Shown here one piece after another: positions 1 through 8,921 of a stretch of 64,000 bases of DNA. The stretch is from Skermanella sp. TT6 (GTDB lineage: Bacteria; Pseudomonadota; Alphaproteobacteria; Azospirillales; Azospirillaceae): positions 3,507,501 through 3,571,500 of the forward strand of contig NZ_CP067420.1 of NCBI RefSeq assembly GCF_016653635.2, written 5' to 3'. How positions within the stretch are numbered: the stretch's first letter is position 1; each line of letters opens with the position of its first letter. The position numbers and the translations under genes are program-made. The notes beneath the pieces are model-generated. The model was not told the DNA's origin. It ran no database searches and saw only the letters and a program-made list of their open reading frames with translations.

Positions 1-1
1 G

Positions 2-1294
2 GGCCGGCACCATGTCTGGCGGTGGGAATTCGCGGTCCCGCGCGCCGCGGACGACACCCGCGCCGGGTACGGCTTCCGCGGCGGCGACCGCTGGTACATG
101 ACGGTGCCCGGCCTGTCCGGCAGGCCGCGGATCGCCTATACCGCCTGCAACGGGACCGAGGACGAATCGGTGTTCAGCCAGCAGGACCTGCCGCGCAACG
201 CGCGCTGGGGCCACCTGAACGCCCAGCACCGCGCCCGCCCCTTCCACCTGCTCCTGCACGGCGGCGACCAGCTCTATGCCGACGCGGTCTGGGACGATTG
301 CCCCTCCCTGCGGCAGTGGAGTTCACTGCCCTCGCGGGAGCAGCTGTCGGCCCCGTTCACGCCCGCGATGTCGGAGGAGGCCGAAAACTTCTACTTCGAC
401 CTCTATTGCCGCCAGTGGAGCCAAGCCGAGGCGGCGACCCTTCTGTCCACCGTTCCGTCCGTCATGATGTGGGACGACCACGACATCTTCGACGGCTGGG
501 GCTCCCATCCCGACGACCGGCGGACCTGCCCGGTGTTCCAGGGGGTCTATGGGGTCGCGCGCCGAAGCTTCGCCCTGTTCCAGGTCGGCTGCGCGCCTGA
601 CGACCCGCCGGATTGCGTGTGGGGCGGCGAACTGGGCACCTTCACCCAGGGCTTCCGCATCGGCGACCTGGGGATCTTCGCCCCGGACCTGCGCACCGAG
701 CGGACCCAGGGGCGCGTGATGTCCGAGGCCACCTGGGAGGCCCTGCCCGGCTGGCTCGACCGGTTCGACGGGTGCCGACACCTGCTCCTGCTGTCGAGCG
801 TGCCGATGGTCTTCGCCAACCTGCACGCGCTGGAGAAGCTGATCAACTTCCTGCCGGCGCAGGCCTCGATGGAGGACGACCTGCGCGACCAGTGGCGCAG
901 CTATGTCCACGAGGAGGAATATATCCGTCTCGTCCGCCTGCTGGGGACCGCCGCCCGCGAGCGGGGCATGCGGATCACCGTGGTCTCCGGCGAGATCCAC
1001 CTGGGCGCCTGCGGGGTGATCCACGGCCCCGGCTTCGACCTGTGGCAGCTGACCTCCTCCGGGATCGTCCACCCGGCGCCCTCCAGGATGTACGCGAACG
1101 TCCTGGAACGCCTGAGCCGCGGGACGGAGACGATCGCAGACGGCACGACGCTGGAGATGGTGCCCTTTCCCGAGACCGGCCGCCGCTACATCCGGGCGCG
1201 GAACTGGCTGGCCCTCCATTTCGACGAGGAGGGCCGCCTGAACGCGCACTGGCAGGTCGAGGGCGAGCGGGAACCGCTGATACGGGTCGTCTAG
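2..1294 (+). CDS. PhoD-like phosphatase (5' end outside window)
   Basis: C-terminal part of a metallophosphoesterase of the PhoD/alkaline phosphatase D type. The frame is open from the first bases of the window, so the true start lies upstream; the first ATG inside the window (98) falls in the middle of a conserved-looking stretch and is not the start. Metal-site motifs are visible in family order: YTACNGTED, HGGDQLYAD, WDDHDIFDG and, near the C-terminus, SGEIHLGA. PhoD enzymes hydrolyse phosphomono- or diesters with an Fe/Ca centre; this cytoplasmic-looking subgroup has no known substrate. Its TAG stop shares the palindrome CTAG with the stop of the convergent gene, so the two genes overlap tail to tail by four bases. 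The family call is firm; the substrate is unknown. Confidence 0.85.
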   Translation, partial: GRHHVWRWEFAVPRAADDTRAGYGFRGGDRWYMTVPGLSGRPRIAYTACNGTEDESVFSQQDLPRNARWGHLNAQHRARPFHLLLHGGDQLYADAVWDDCPSLRQWSSLPSREQLSAPFTPAMSEEAENFYFDLYCRQWSQAEAATLLSTVPSVMMWDDHDIFDGWGSHPDDRRTCPVFQGVYGVARRSFALFQVGCAPDDPPDCVWGGELGTFTQGFRIGDLGIFAPDLRTERTQGRVMSEATWEALPGWLDRFDGCRHLLLLSSVPMVFANLHALEKLINFLPAQASMEDDLRDQWRSYVHEEEYIRLVRLLGTAARERGMRITVVSGEIHLGACGVIHGPGFDLWQLTSSGIVHPAPSRMYANVLERLSRGTETIADGTTLEMVPFPETGRRYIRARNWLALHFDEEGRLNAHWQVEGEREPLIRVV

Positions 1295-2652
1295 GCCGCC
1301 CGCCGGGCGACCAGGACCAGGCCGGGCACCGGCTGTCCCCTTTCCCAGCGGGGCACCGCCTCCTCCAGCACGACGATCTCCAGACCCGCCTCGGCGGCCA
1401 TGCGGCGGACATAGGCCGGGCTGTGGGTGAAGCGGCGCGACGGGCCGAGCGCGAAGCCGTCGCCGTCGCACCGCTCCGTCGTCGCGCAGAACAGGCCGCC
1501 GGGCTTCAAGGCCAGGGCGGCGGCTGCCATCACCTCGGCCAAGCCGCCCACATAGACGAGCACGTCGGCCGCGACGACGAGATCCCAGTTCCCCGAGTCC
1601 CGCGCCATCACCGCGGTCATCTCGCCGACTTCCAGGCCGTCGTAGACGCCCCGGCTCCCGGCCTTCTTCACCATGCGGGGCGCCAGGTCGGACCCGTGGA
1701 GCCGGGCGGCCAGCGGCCTGAAGGCGACGCCGGCAAGCCCCGTGCCGCAACCGACGTCCAGCACGTGGAGATCGGCGGCACCCGCCCCGAGCACCTGGTC
1801 GACGGCCGCCCGAAGGGTTTGGGGCGCCTGGTACTTCAGGCGGATGGTCAGGTCCTCGTCGAATCGCTCCGCGTAGCGGTCGAACAGGGCGCGGACATAG
1901 GCCTGCGACATGGTCTCGGTCGTATCGCCCTCGATCCGGGCGATCAGGAGTTCGGCGCCGTGGGGATCGGCGGGATCGGCGTCGAGGCAGGCCCGGAGCG
2001 CCGCCAGCGCCTTGGCGCGCTCGCCCAGGTCCAGCCAGGCGCGGCCCAGCACGGACTGACCGGCCGCATGGTCGGGCCGCCGGCGCAGGATCGGTTGCAG
2101 GGTCTCGACCGCGGCGAGCGGGTCGCCGGACGCCACCAGGGCGTCCGCCAGCTCGACCGCCGTCCCGGCGTCCCCGGCATCCAGGAAGAGCGCCTCCCGG
2201 AAATGCTCGATCGCCTCCAGCGGCTGCCCCGCGCCGATCCGGAGGCGGGCCAGGGCGCGGTGCCCGGAGGCGCTGTCCGGCCGGCGCTCCAGCAGGTCCT
2301 GCCACAGGGCGATGGCTTCCGCGGCATGGCCGCGCCGGACCAGCGCATCCGACAGACCGGTCCGCCAATCTATCCGCCCCGGCTCCTGCGACAAGGCGAC
2401 GCGGAAAGCCTCGGCGGCCTCGTCCCAGCGCGCGTCGTCAGCGAGAAGTTGTGCCAGGGCGCCCGAGGCTTCGCCGCATGCGGGATCGGCCGCGACGGCC
2501 TGCCGGAACGCCGCCTCGGCGGCGGCGTCGTCGCCGGCGTCGCGCAGGGCATAGCCCGAGACGAGGAAGAATTCGGCGGGATTCAAAGGGTTCGCAGGAT
2601 TGGCAAGGTCGGCCGTATCGTCACCGGCCGGCCGGAGAAGCTGATCTGTCAA
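1291..2652 (-). CDS. TPR-repeat protein fused to SAM-dependent methyltransferase
   Basis: 453 residues. The N-terminal half (about 25-240) is a run of tetratricopeptide repeats with the usual A/G/Y/P spacing, for example AAEAAFRQAVAADP and EAIEHFREALFLDAG. The C-terminal half is a class I methyltransferase: SAM-binding motif LDVGCGTGLAG at about residue 297, then the acidic loop LHGSDLAPRM and WDLVVAADVLVY. The TPR part probably docks a protein or carrier partner that presents the substrate, which cannot be read from the sequence. The only reasonable start is a TTG at 2652, as no ATG or GTG lies close by. The gene ends inside the tail of the convergent phosphatase gene. It is not in an operon. 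Confidence 0.82.
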   Translation of the reverse strand: MTDQLLRPAGDDTADLANPANPLNPAEFFLVSGYALRDAGDDAAAEAAFRQAVAADPACGEASGALAQLLADDARWDEAAEAFRVALSQEPGRIDWRTGLSDALVRRGHAAEAIALWQDLLERRPDSASGHRALARLRIGAGQPLEAIEHFREALFLDAGDAGTAVELADALVASGDPLAAVETLQPILRRRPDHAAGQSVLGRAWLDLGERAKALAALRACLDADPADPHGAELLIARIEGDTTETMSQAYVRALFDRYAERFDEDLTIRLKYQAPQTLRAAVDQVLGAGAADLHVLDVGCGTGLAGVAFRPLAARLHGSDLAPRMVKKAGSRGVYDGLEVGEMTAVMARDSGNWDLVVAADVLVYVGGLAEVMAAAALALKPGGLFCATTERCDGDGFALGPSRRFTHSPAYVRRMAAEAGLEIVVLEEAVPRWERGQPVPGLVLVARRAA

Positions 2653-2983
2653 GATTGAGGGACCCGTGAAAGGCTGCCGCCATATATCCGAAGGGATATG
2701 GCAGACGACGCCCGATGGGTCAATATTGGTTTTTCGATACCTCTATTTTGACCGACATCGTCTTCGATCGTGGCTGATCGGTTTCTCCCGTGTAACGGGT
2801 TGGAGTTACATAGGAGTTGACGGTCGGAAGAATATCTGGAAAACATTCTTGCGGATGCCGGGTGTGGCATCTGGAACTCAAGCGAGGAGGCGGTCGCCGT
2901 ACCGGTATCGGCGGCCGGTGGTCAAATCCGTGCGTGCGCACGGTGCCAGCGCGCAAGCTGGTGCGACAAGGGGGATCAGAGCA
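2653..2983. other. 331-bp divergent intergenic region with two inverted repeats
   Basis: The region separates the divergent methyltransferase and transglycosylase genes and is clearly more AT-rich than its surroundings. It holds a short hairpin, arms ATATCC and GGATAT around a GAAG tetraloop (2684-2699), and a perfect inverted repeat TGTAAC-N8-GTTACA (2791-2810) about 175 bases before the transglycosylase start. The second has the shape of a dimeric repressor site. No convincing gene is seen; an open frame running into the transglycosylase gene from 2666 has poor codon character. Confidence 0.5.
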
Positions 2984-3634
2984 ATGCGGGCACTTGGCCG
3001 GCTAACGAGCATCCGGTGCATGGGTCTATTCGCCTTGATGGCGGCCGGACTTGGCTTCACCCCCGTCGGAACAGCGCAAGCCGCAAGCTGCACCGAGCAT
3101 GTCCTCGAAGCCGAGCAGGAACTCGGCATCCCCCGCGGCCTCCTGCTGGCGATCGCGCTGGTGGAGAGCGGCCAGGACGGCAGGCCGCAGCCCTATGCCA
3201 TGAACATCAACGGCAAGGCGATCTATTCGGACACGGCGGACGAGGCCCGGAGCCATCTGCTCGACAGCCAGGGGCGCATCCGGCCGAACGCGACCGTCGG
3301 CTGCATGCAGCTCTCCGTCCAGCATCACCGGGCCAACTTCCGCCCGGTCGAACGCATCCTCGACCCGTCGGCGAACGTCTGGTACGCCGCCCGCTACCTG
3401 AAGCGCCTTCGCGCCGATTCCGGCAGCTGGAGCGTCGCGGTGGCCCGCTACAACGGCGGCAGCCGCTCCCAGCAGCGGGACTATACCTGCAAGATCCACC
3501 AGCACCTGGAAAGCCTGGACCTGAACAGCGCGGCCCTGCTGGACGGAGCCCGCTGCGCCCGCCAGGGCGACCCGGCCATCGCTCCGGATACCCGCAGGGC
3601 CTTCCGCCGCGCCCAGGTCGCGGCCGAGGGGTGA
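2984..3634 (+). CDS. Secreted lytic transglycosylase-like protein (SLT domain)
   Basis: 216-residue exported protein of the soluble lytic transglycosylase fold, which cleaves the MurNAc-GlcNAc bond of peptidoglycan in the periplasm. Residues 1-33 form a signal peptide (basic start, hydrophobic core, GTAQA-A cleavage site). The catalytic glutamate is E61 in LALVESGQDG-like context (IALVESG), followed by the GCMQLS motif in place of the usual GxMQ(L/I) and the WYAARYLKRL and VARYNGG helices typical of the family. I chose ATG 2984 because GGGGGA sits about ten bases upstream and the signal peptide starts there; the frame is open further upstream but does not look coding. Small single-domain enzymes of this kind often serve envelope-spanning machines; no such locus adjoins it. 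Confidence 0.85.
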   Translation: MRALGRLTSIRCMGLFALMAAGLGFTPVGTAQAASCTEHVLEAEQELGIPRGLLLAIALVESGQDGRPQPYAMNINGKAIYSDTADEARSHLLDSQGRIRPNATVGCMQLSVQHHRANFRPVERILDPSANVWYAARYLKRLRADSGSWSVAVARYNGGSRSQQRDYTCKIHQHLESLDLNSAALLDGARCARQGDPAIAPDTRRAFRRAQVAAEG

Positions 3635-3712
3635 CCGGCAAGCGCCGGTCCTGAGCCGGAACCCCAAAGCGGGGCTGGTCCGGCGCCGGTCGAGGCGCTA
3701 CATGATCCGGCC

Positions 3713-4555
3713 ATGAACTACCGCCACATCTATCACGCCGGCAGCTTCACCGACGTCATGAAGCATGCCGTTGTCGCCATGATCCTGAGCCGGCTCGGAT
3801 TCAAGCAGACGCCCTACGGCGTGCTGGACACCCATGCCGGCATCGGCCGCTACGATCTCGCCTCGCCCCAAGCGGCCCGGACCGGCGAGCATCTCGGCGG
3901 GATATCCCGGATCATGGCAGCCGCCGACGGGCTTCCGGAGGAGCTGGCGCCCTACCTGGACGCGATACGCGACCTCAACGGCGCCGGCGGGCCGCTGCGC
4001 TGGTATCCCGGCTCTCCGCGGCTGGCGCGCATGCTGATGCGGCCGTCCGACCGCCTGCTCCTGGCCGAATTGCATCCCGAGGACGTCGAGACCCTGCGGC
4101 AGGAATTCGCGCGCGACCGGAACACCTCCGTCCAGCACATGGACGGCTACCATGCCCTGAAGGCTCACCTGCCGCTGAGGGAGCGGCGCGGCATGGTTCT
4201 GATCGACCCGCCTTTCGAGACGCCGGACGAGTTCGAGCGGATGGTCGCGGCGCTGGCGCTCGGCCACGGGCGGTGGCCGACGGGGATCTTCGCCCTGTGG
4301 TATCCGATCAAGGAGCGGCCGGCCGTCTGGCGTTTCCAGGACTCGCTCGAACGGACGGGGATCCGGAAGATCCTTGTCGCGGAACTGACCGTCCACGAAG
4401 AGGATACCCACAAGCGGCTGAACGGCTGCGGCATGATCGTCGTCAATCCTCCGTGGCAGCTGGACAGTGCGCTGAGGACGGTGCTCCCGGCCCTTCACGG
4501 CGCCCTGGGCGCGGAGGCCGGCGGCGCCAGGGTCGAGTGGCTGGTGCCGGAGTGA
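3713..4555 (+). CDS. rlmJ: 23S rRNA (adenine2030-N6)-methyltransferase
   Basis: 280 residues, the usual size for RlmJ, which methylates A2030 of 23S rRNA using S-adenosylmethionine. The N-terminus NYRHIYHAGSFTDVMKH is the family signature (aromatic/His residues and the HAG turn). LDTHAGIGRYDL supplies the SAM site, LLAELHP the acidic loop, and LIDPPFE the DPPY/F motif that positions the target adenine. The gene stands alone, on the opposite strand to the phasin gene; a strong shared hairpin terminator lies between them. Confidence 0.93.
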   Translation: MNYRHIYHAGSFTDVMKHAVVAMILSRLGFKQTPYGVLDTHAGIGRYDLASPQAARTGEHLGGISRIMAAADGLPEELAPYLDAIRDLNGAGGPLRWYPGSPRLARMLMRPSDRLLLAELHPEDVETLRQEFARDRNTSVQHMDGYHALKAHLPLRERRGMVLIDPPFETPDEFERMVAALALGHGRWPTGIFALWYPIKERPAVWRFQDSLERTGIRKILVAELTVHEEDTHKRLNGCGMIVVNPPWQLDSALRTVLPALHGALGAEAGGARVEWLVPE

Positions 4556-4575
4556 CGCCGATCCCCGGATGACGA

Positions 4576-4609
4576 AAACGCCGCGGCCCCTTTCGGAGCC
4601 GCGGCGTTT
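4576..4609. terminator. Bidirectional rho-independent terminator
   Basis: Perfect 12-bp inverted repeat (arms AAACGCCGCGGC and GCCGCGGCGTTT) with a ten-base loop, placed between the convergent rlmJ and phasin genes. The arms end in AAA and TTT, so it can work in both directions. Confidence 0.85.
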
Positions 4610-4633
4610 ACCGGACCTGGCTTGTGGACCGGA

Positions 4634-5305
4634 TCAGGCGGTCTTGCGGGCCTGCTGCTTGACCTGGCCGTTGATCCGCTGGGCGGCGTCGTTGGCGACG
4701 CGGGCGGTCACCTCGGAAATCTTGACGCTGCTGTTCAGCAGGAGTTCGACCTCGGCATTGACGAGATCGCTCTGGGCGGCGAGCAGATCCTGCACGGAGC
4801 GGGCGCGCATGATCGAGTTCACGCCGTCGATGTTGCGCTGCATCGCGCTCTGGGTGTAGTTGACCCACTCGCGCATCACGGACTGGAAGCCATCGGCGAG
4901 GACCGAGCTGGCCTGCATCATGACTTCCAGGTTCTGCTGGGTCCGCTTGGTGACTTCTTCCGAAGCCTTGGCCTGCATGCTGAAGACGCGGCCGAACTGC
5001 TGGCTCGACTGCTCGGTCATCTGGCGGGCGGCACCGGCGGTGTCCTCCGCGACGCGGGAGACCGTCTGGGCGGCCTTTCCGGCGACGTCGCTGCCGGCTT
5101 CCATGCCGCGCTTGACGGTCTCGGCACCCTGCTCGGCGGTCTTCTGAGCGACTTCAGCGCCCTTCTCCGCAGTATCGGCGGCTTCGCGGGAAGCCTTCTT
5201 GCCGGTGTCCGCGGCCTCCGCGGCGGCGGCGCGGGTGGTCTTCACCGTTTCCTCACCTGCGTCCTTGGCGGTGCGAGTGGTGGTGGTGTCCTTTTCGGTC
5301 GCCAT
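4634..5305 (-). CDS. Phasin family protein
   Basis: 223 residues. The N-terminal third (1-95) is a low-complexity Ala/Lys/Glu/Thr segment with heptad-like spacing, and residues about 105-215 carry a phasin-type helical domain (for example FGRVFSMQAKASEEVTKRTQQ and NIDGVNSIMRARSVQDLL). Phasins coat polyhydroxybutyrate granules and control their size and number. There are no cysteines, signal peptide or membrane segments. No PHB synthase or PhaR gene is nearby, so the gene is a stand-alone unit, with an AT-rich promoter region upstream and a hairpin terminator downstream. Confidence 0.87.
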   Translation of the reverse strand: MATEKDTTTTRTAKDAGEETVKTTRAAAAEAADTGKKASREAADTAEKGAEVAQKTAEQGAETVKRGMEAGSDVAGKAAQTVSRVAEDTAGAARQMTEQSSQQFGRVFSMQAKASEEVTKRTQQNLEVMMQASSVLADGFQSVMREWVNYTQSAMQRNIDGVNSIMRARSVQDLLAAQSDLVNAEVELLLNSSVKISEVTARVANDAAQRINGQVKQQARKTA

Positions 5306-5610
5306 CGTCTACTCCTCAGGTATCGCTTCGCGTCCGAGCCGAAGCCGGACGGGACGTTAACGGTTTATTAACTGTGATTGTTGCGCTGCTATATCACGAT
5401 ATCGCGGGTGCAGCAAAGTAACTTTGCATGAAAATTCCGTCATATAGGCAAACTAGACATTTAATATTTATCTTAGTTGCGGTGCACACAAACATCTGGT
5501 GGTCTCTTCCGTACGGTACAACTGCACTTTCGGTAGAGGTCGAGGCTGCCCGTTCGGCTCGGAGAGCCGCCGGGTCTTGCTGCCGTTTCGCCGTGGCGCA
5601 CGGCAGGTCC

Positions 5611-5640
5611 GCGATTACACAAAAAGCGATTACACAAAAA
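5611..5640. repeat. Perfect 15-bp tandem duplication beside a terminator
   Basis: GCGATTACACAAAAA occurs twice head to tail (5611-5625 and 5626-5640). The copies supply A-tracts that read as U-tracts on the minus strand, just beyond the liv terminator hairpin. Confidence 0.9.
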
Positions 5641-5671
5641 AAAGGAAGACGGCGGCCGGAGCCGCCGCCTT
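5636..5671 (-). terminator. Rho-independent terminator of the liv operon
   Basis: On the minus strand, an 11-bp stem (one G-U pair) with a four-base loop is followed by two C and eight T. It sits 20 bases after the livM stop codon. Confidence 0.88.
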
Positions 5672-5691
5672 CGGTCGCGACGGGGAAAGCC

Positions 5692-6687
5692 TCAGCCCCT
5701 GGGCTTGAGGCGTGCTGCGATCTCGCCGACGATGCCGCGGCGGAAGAGGAGGACGCAGACGACGAAGATGACGCCGGTGACCACGGTGACGGGGAGCTGG
5801 GTTCCGGCCAGGTAGTTCTGCAGGGTGACCACCAGGAAGGCGCCGACGACGGGGCCGAAGATGGTGCCCAGGCCGCCGAGCAGCGTCATCAGCACCACCT
5901 CGCCCGACATCTGCCAGGTGATGTCGGTCAGCGAGGCGAGCTGGAACACGATCGCCTTGGTCCCGCCGGCGAGGCCCGCCAGCGCCGCCGACATCACGAA
6001 CGCCGCCAGCTTGTACTGCTCCACCTTGTAGCCCAGCGACACCGCCCGCGGCTCGTTCTCCCGGATCGCCTTCAGCACCTGGCCGAACGGCGAGTGGATG
6101 GTGCGGTAGATCAGCAGGAACCCGGCCACGAACACCGCCAGCACGAAGTAGTACATGGTCAGGTTGTCGCCCAGGTCGACCAGCCCGAACAGGTGGCCCC
6201 GCGGCACCGCCTGAATGCCGTCCTCGCCGCCGGTGAACGGCAGCTGCAGCGCCAGGAAGAACACCATCTGCGACAGCGCCAGCGTCACCATCGCGAAGTA
6301 GATCCCCTGCCGCCGGATCGCCAGGTAGCCGAACGCCAGCCCGAGCAGCGCCGCCACCGCGACGCCGAGCAGGATGCCGAGTTCCGGCGTCAGGCCCCAG
6401 ACCTTGACCGCGTGGGCGGTCACGTAGGCGGCCGCGCCGAAGAACGCGGCGTGGCCGAACGACAGCAGCCCGACATAGCCGATCAGCAGGTTGAAGGCGC
6501 AGGCGAACAGCGCGAAGCACAGCGCCTTGGCCAGGAACACCGGGTAGAGCTGGAAGGGGGCGGCCAGCGCCACCAGCAGCAGCGCCGCCAGCGCCGCCCA
6601 CTTCAGCGCGGGCGAGCCCCGGCGGGCCTGCGCGCCGGCCGGCAGGGCGTCGGCCTGGGAGGGGGCGGTATGGGAATGGGTCGCCAT
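5692..6687 (-). CDS. livM: Branched-chain amino acid ABC transporter permease LivM
   Basis: 331-residue inner-membrane permease with about nine hydrophobic segments. Family markers include NLLIGYVGLLSFGHAAFFG near residues 65-83, the GPVVGAF stretch late in the protein and the cytoplasmic coupling region around AIRENEPRAVSLGY, where the ATPases dock. It pairs with LivH to form the translocation pore. This is the last gene of the livG-livF-binding protein-livH-livM operon, three bases after livH, and is followed by a strong terminator. The substrate could be leucine/isoleucine/valine, another amino acid or a short amide. Confidence 0.92.
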   Translation of the reverse strand: MATHSHTAPSQADALPAGAQARRGSPALKWAALAALLLVALAAPFQLYPVFLAKALCFALFACAFNLLIGYVGLLSFGHAAFFGAAAYVTAHAVKVWGLTPELGILLGVAVAALLGLAFGYLAIRRQGIYFAMVTLALSQMVFFLALQLPFTGGEDGIQAVPRGHLFGLVDLGDNLTMYYFVLAVFVAGFLLIYRTIHSPFGQVLKAIRENEPRAVSLGYKVEQYKLAAFVMSAALAGLAGGTKAIVFQLASLTDITWQMSGEVVLMTLLGGLGTIFGPVVGAFLVVTLQNYLAGTQLPVTVVTGVIFVVCVLLFRRGIVGEIAARLKPRG

Positions 6688-6690
6688 GGC

Positions 6691-7578
6691 TTACTTCTCC
6701 CGTCCGAACAGACCGGCCGGCTTGATCAGCAGCACCACGGCCATCACGACGAAGATCACGATGTTGGAAGCCTCGGGGTAGAACACCTTGGTGAAGCCCT
6801 CCAGGATGCCGAGCATGAAGCCGGTCAGCACGGCGCCCAGGATCGAGCCCATGCCGCCGATCACGACGACCGCGAAGACGACGATGATCAGGTGCGATCC
6901 CATCAGCGGGTTGACCTGGTAGATCGGCGCCGCGAGCACGCCGGCCAGGCCGGCCAGCGCCACGCCGAAGCCGTAGGTGGCGGTGATCATGACCGGGACG
7001 TTGATGCCGAAGGCCTGGACCAGCACCGGGTTCTCGGTGGCGGCGCGCAGGTAGGCGCCCAGCCTCGTGCGCTCGATCATGAACCAGGTGCCGAAGCAGA
7101 CCACCAGCGAGACGGCGACGACCCAGCCGCGGTATGTCGGCAGGAACATGAAGCCGAGGTTGTAGCCGCCGGCGAGCGCCTGGGGGATCGGGTAGGGCTG
7201 TCCGGAGACGCCGTACCAGTGGCGGAACATGCCCTCGATGATCAGGGCCAGGCCGAAGGTGAGCAGCAGGCCGTAGAGGTGGTCGAGCTTGTAGAGCCGG
7301 CTGAGCATCAGCTTCTCGAGCACGACGCCGAGCAGCCCGACCAGCAGCGGGGCCAGCACCAGCGCCACCCAGTAGTTGATCCCGGCGAACTTCAGCAGCA
7401 TCCACGCCGCGAAGGCGCCCAGCATGTACTGGGCGCCGTGCGCGAAGTTGATCACGTTGAGCATGCCGAAGATGACGGCCAGACCCAGGCTCAGCAGGGC
7501 GTAGAAGGACCCGTTGATCAGCCCCAGCAGGAGCTGACCGAACAGGACCTGGGGCGGAATCCCCAGCAGCTCCATCAT
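6691..7578 (-). CDS. livH: Branched-chain amino acid ABC transporter permease LivH
   Basis: 295 residues, the expected size, with eight or so membrane spans. LINGSFYALLSLGLAVIFG at the N-terminus followed by NFAHGAQYMLG is the LivH signature, and the coupling loop RAATENPVLVQAFGIN matches the family EAA-like region. It forms a heterodimer with LivM. It lies 38 bases after the binding-protein gene and three bases before livM, so translation is probably coupled to livM. Confidence 0.92.
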   Translation of the reverse strand: MMELLGIPPQVLFGQLLLGLINGSFYALLSLGLAVIFGMLNVINFAHGAQYMLGAFAAWMLLKFAGINYWVALVLAPLLVGLLGVVLEKLMLSRLYKLDHLYGLLLTFGLALIIEGMFRHWYGVSGQPYPIPQALAGGYNLGFMFLPTYRGWVVAVSLVVCFGTWFMIERTRLGAYLRAATENPVLVQAFGINVPVMITATYGFGVALAGLAGVLAAPIYQVNPLMGSHLIIVVFAVVVIGGMGSILGAVLTGFMLGILEGFTKVFYPEASNIVIFVVMAVVLLIKPAGLFGREK

Positions 7579-7616
7579 ATCGTCGGTTCCTCCCTATCGT
7601 TCGGATCGACCGCGAC

Positions 7617-8843
7617 TCACTTCTTGGTGAAGGGGCAGCCGCTCAGCTCCGCCTTCTGGTAAGCCTCGTCGGCCGGGATCGTGCGCAGGATGTCGTAATA
7701 GTCCCAGCGCCCCTTCGACTGCGACGGCTGCTTCACGCGCGCCAGGTACATGTCGTGGGCCATGCGGCCGTTGGCCAGGATCTTGCCGTTCTTGGCGAAC
7801 ATGTCCTTGACCGGCAGTTCCTTCATCTTGTTCGCGACCTTCAGGCCTTCGTCGGTCCCGGCGGCATCGACGGCGCGCAGATAGTGCAGGACCGAGGAAT
7901 AGACGCCGGCCTGGACCATGGTCGGCTTCTTGCCGGTCTTCTGCTCGTACTTGGCCGACCAGGCGCGGGTCTCGTCATCCATGTCCCAGTAGAAGCCGGT
8001 GGTCAGCGACAGGCCCTGGGCGATCTGGAGCCCGAGGGAATCCACGTCGGAGATGAACAGCAGCAGGCCGGCGAGCGACTGGCCCGAGCTGGTGATGCCG
8101 AACTCGGCCGCCTGCTTGATCGAGTTGGTGGTGTCGGTGCCGGCATTGGCGAGGCCGATGACCTGGGCGCCCGATCCCTGGGCCTGCAGCAGGAAGGACG
8201 AGAAGTCGGAGTTGTTCAGCGGATGGCGGACGCTGCCCTTGACCTCGCCGCCCAGCGCCTTGACCTCCCGGGTCACGTCGGCTTCCAGCGAGTGGCCGAA
8301 GGCGTAGTCGGCGGTCAGGAAGAACCAGGTCTTGCCGCCCTCCTGGACCATCGCGCGTCCGGTGCCGACCGCGAGCGCGTAGGTGTCGTAGGCCCAGTGG
8401 AAACCGGTCGGCGAGCAGGCGTCGCCGGTCAGGCGCGAGGTCGCGGCACCGGAGATCAGGGTCACCTTTCCCTTGTCGCGGGCGACCTCCTGCACGGCGA
8501 GCGCCGTCGAGGAGGTGACCAGGTCGGCGATGGCGTCGACGCCCTCGGTGTCGAACCACTGCCGGGCGATGTTGGACGAGATGTCGGCCTTGTTCTGGTG
8601 GTCGGCCGAGATGATCTGCACGGGCTTGCCGGCCGCCTTGCCGCCGAATTCCTCCACCGCCAGCTGGGCGGCGACGACGGAACCCTCACCCGAGACGTCG
8701 GCATAGAGGCTCGACTTGTCGGTCAGGACGCCGATCTTGACGGTGTCTCCGGAGATCTGGGCATTGGCGGCCCCGGTCACGGCGCCGACCGCCAGGGCGA
8801 GCGTGGCGGTGCCGGCGAGAAGTTTCTTGAGCATGTTCAGCAT
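7617..8843 (-). CDS. Periplasmic amino acid/amide-binding protein of the liv transporter
   Basis: 408-residue type I periplasmic binding protein. Residues 1-28 are a signal peptide ending ANA-Q. The mature part starts TVKIGVLTDKSSLYADVSG, typical of Leu/amide binding proteins, and continues with GAATSRLTGDACSPTGFHW. This subgroup is longer than E. coli LivJ/LivK and its ligands are poorly known; the nearby urease makes an amide or urea-related ligand possible but unproven. The gene sits between the ATPase and permease genes. The start may be the second in-frame ATG (8834), since AGGG lies nine bases upstream of that one. Confidence 0.9.
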   Translation of the reverse strand: MLNMLKKLLAGTATLALAVGAVTGAANAQISGDTVKIGVLTDKSSLYADVSGEGSVVAAQLAVEEFGGKAAGKPVQIISADHQNKADISSNIARQWFDTEGVDAIADLVTSSTALAVQEVARDKGKVTLISGAATSRLTGDACSPTGFHWAYDTYALAVGTGRAMVQEGGKTWFFLTADYAFGHSLEADVTREVKALGGEVKGSVRHPLNNSDFSSFLLQAQGSGAQVIGLANAGTDTTNSIKQAAEFGITSSGQSLAGLLLFISDVDSLGLQIAQGLSLTTGFYWDMDDETRAWSAKYEQKTGKKPTMVQAGVYSSVLHYLRAVDAAGTDEGLKVANKMKELPVKDMFAKNGKILANGRMAHDMYLARVKQPSQSKGRWDYYDILRTIPADEAYQKAELSGCPFTKK

Positions 8844-8921
8844 CCCTATCCATCGTCATTGTTGTTGGTCGTTGCCCGGGCGCGAGCCCGGTCTTGACTG
8901 CCCGGCTTTCCGGCGCCTGGA

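Larger units (their letters stand above)
5306..5691. other. 386-bp intergenic region (phasin promoter, liv terminator)
   Basis: AT-rich for this genome. It contains the leader of the phasin gene (minus strand), with short palindromes such as CGATATCG near 5398, and the terminator of the liv operon at its right end. No open frame here has convincing codon use. Confidence 0.5.

Noticed and set aside
5428-7662. A long plus-strand frame across the livM and livH genes
   Set aside because: Its product is a His/Gln/Arg-rich low-complexity sequence typical of antisense frames in GC-rich DNA; the minus strand encodes well-formed permeases.
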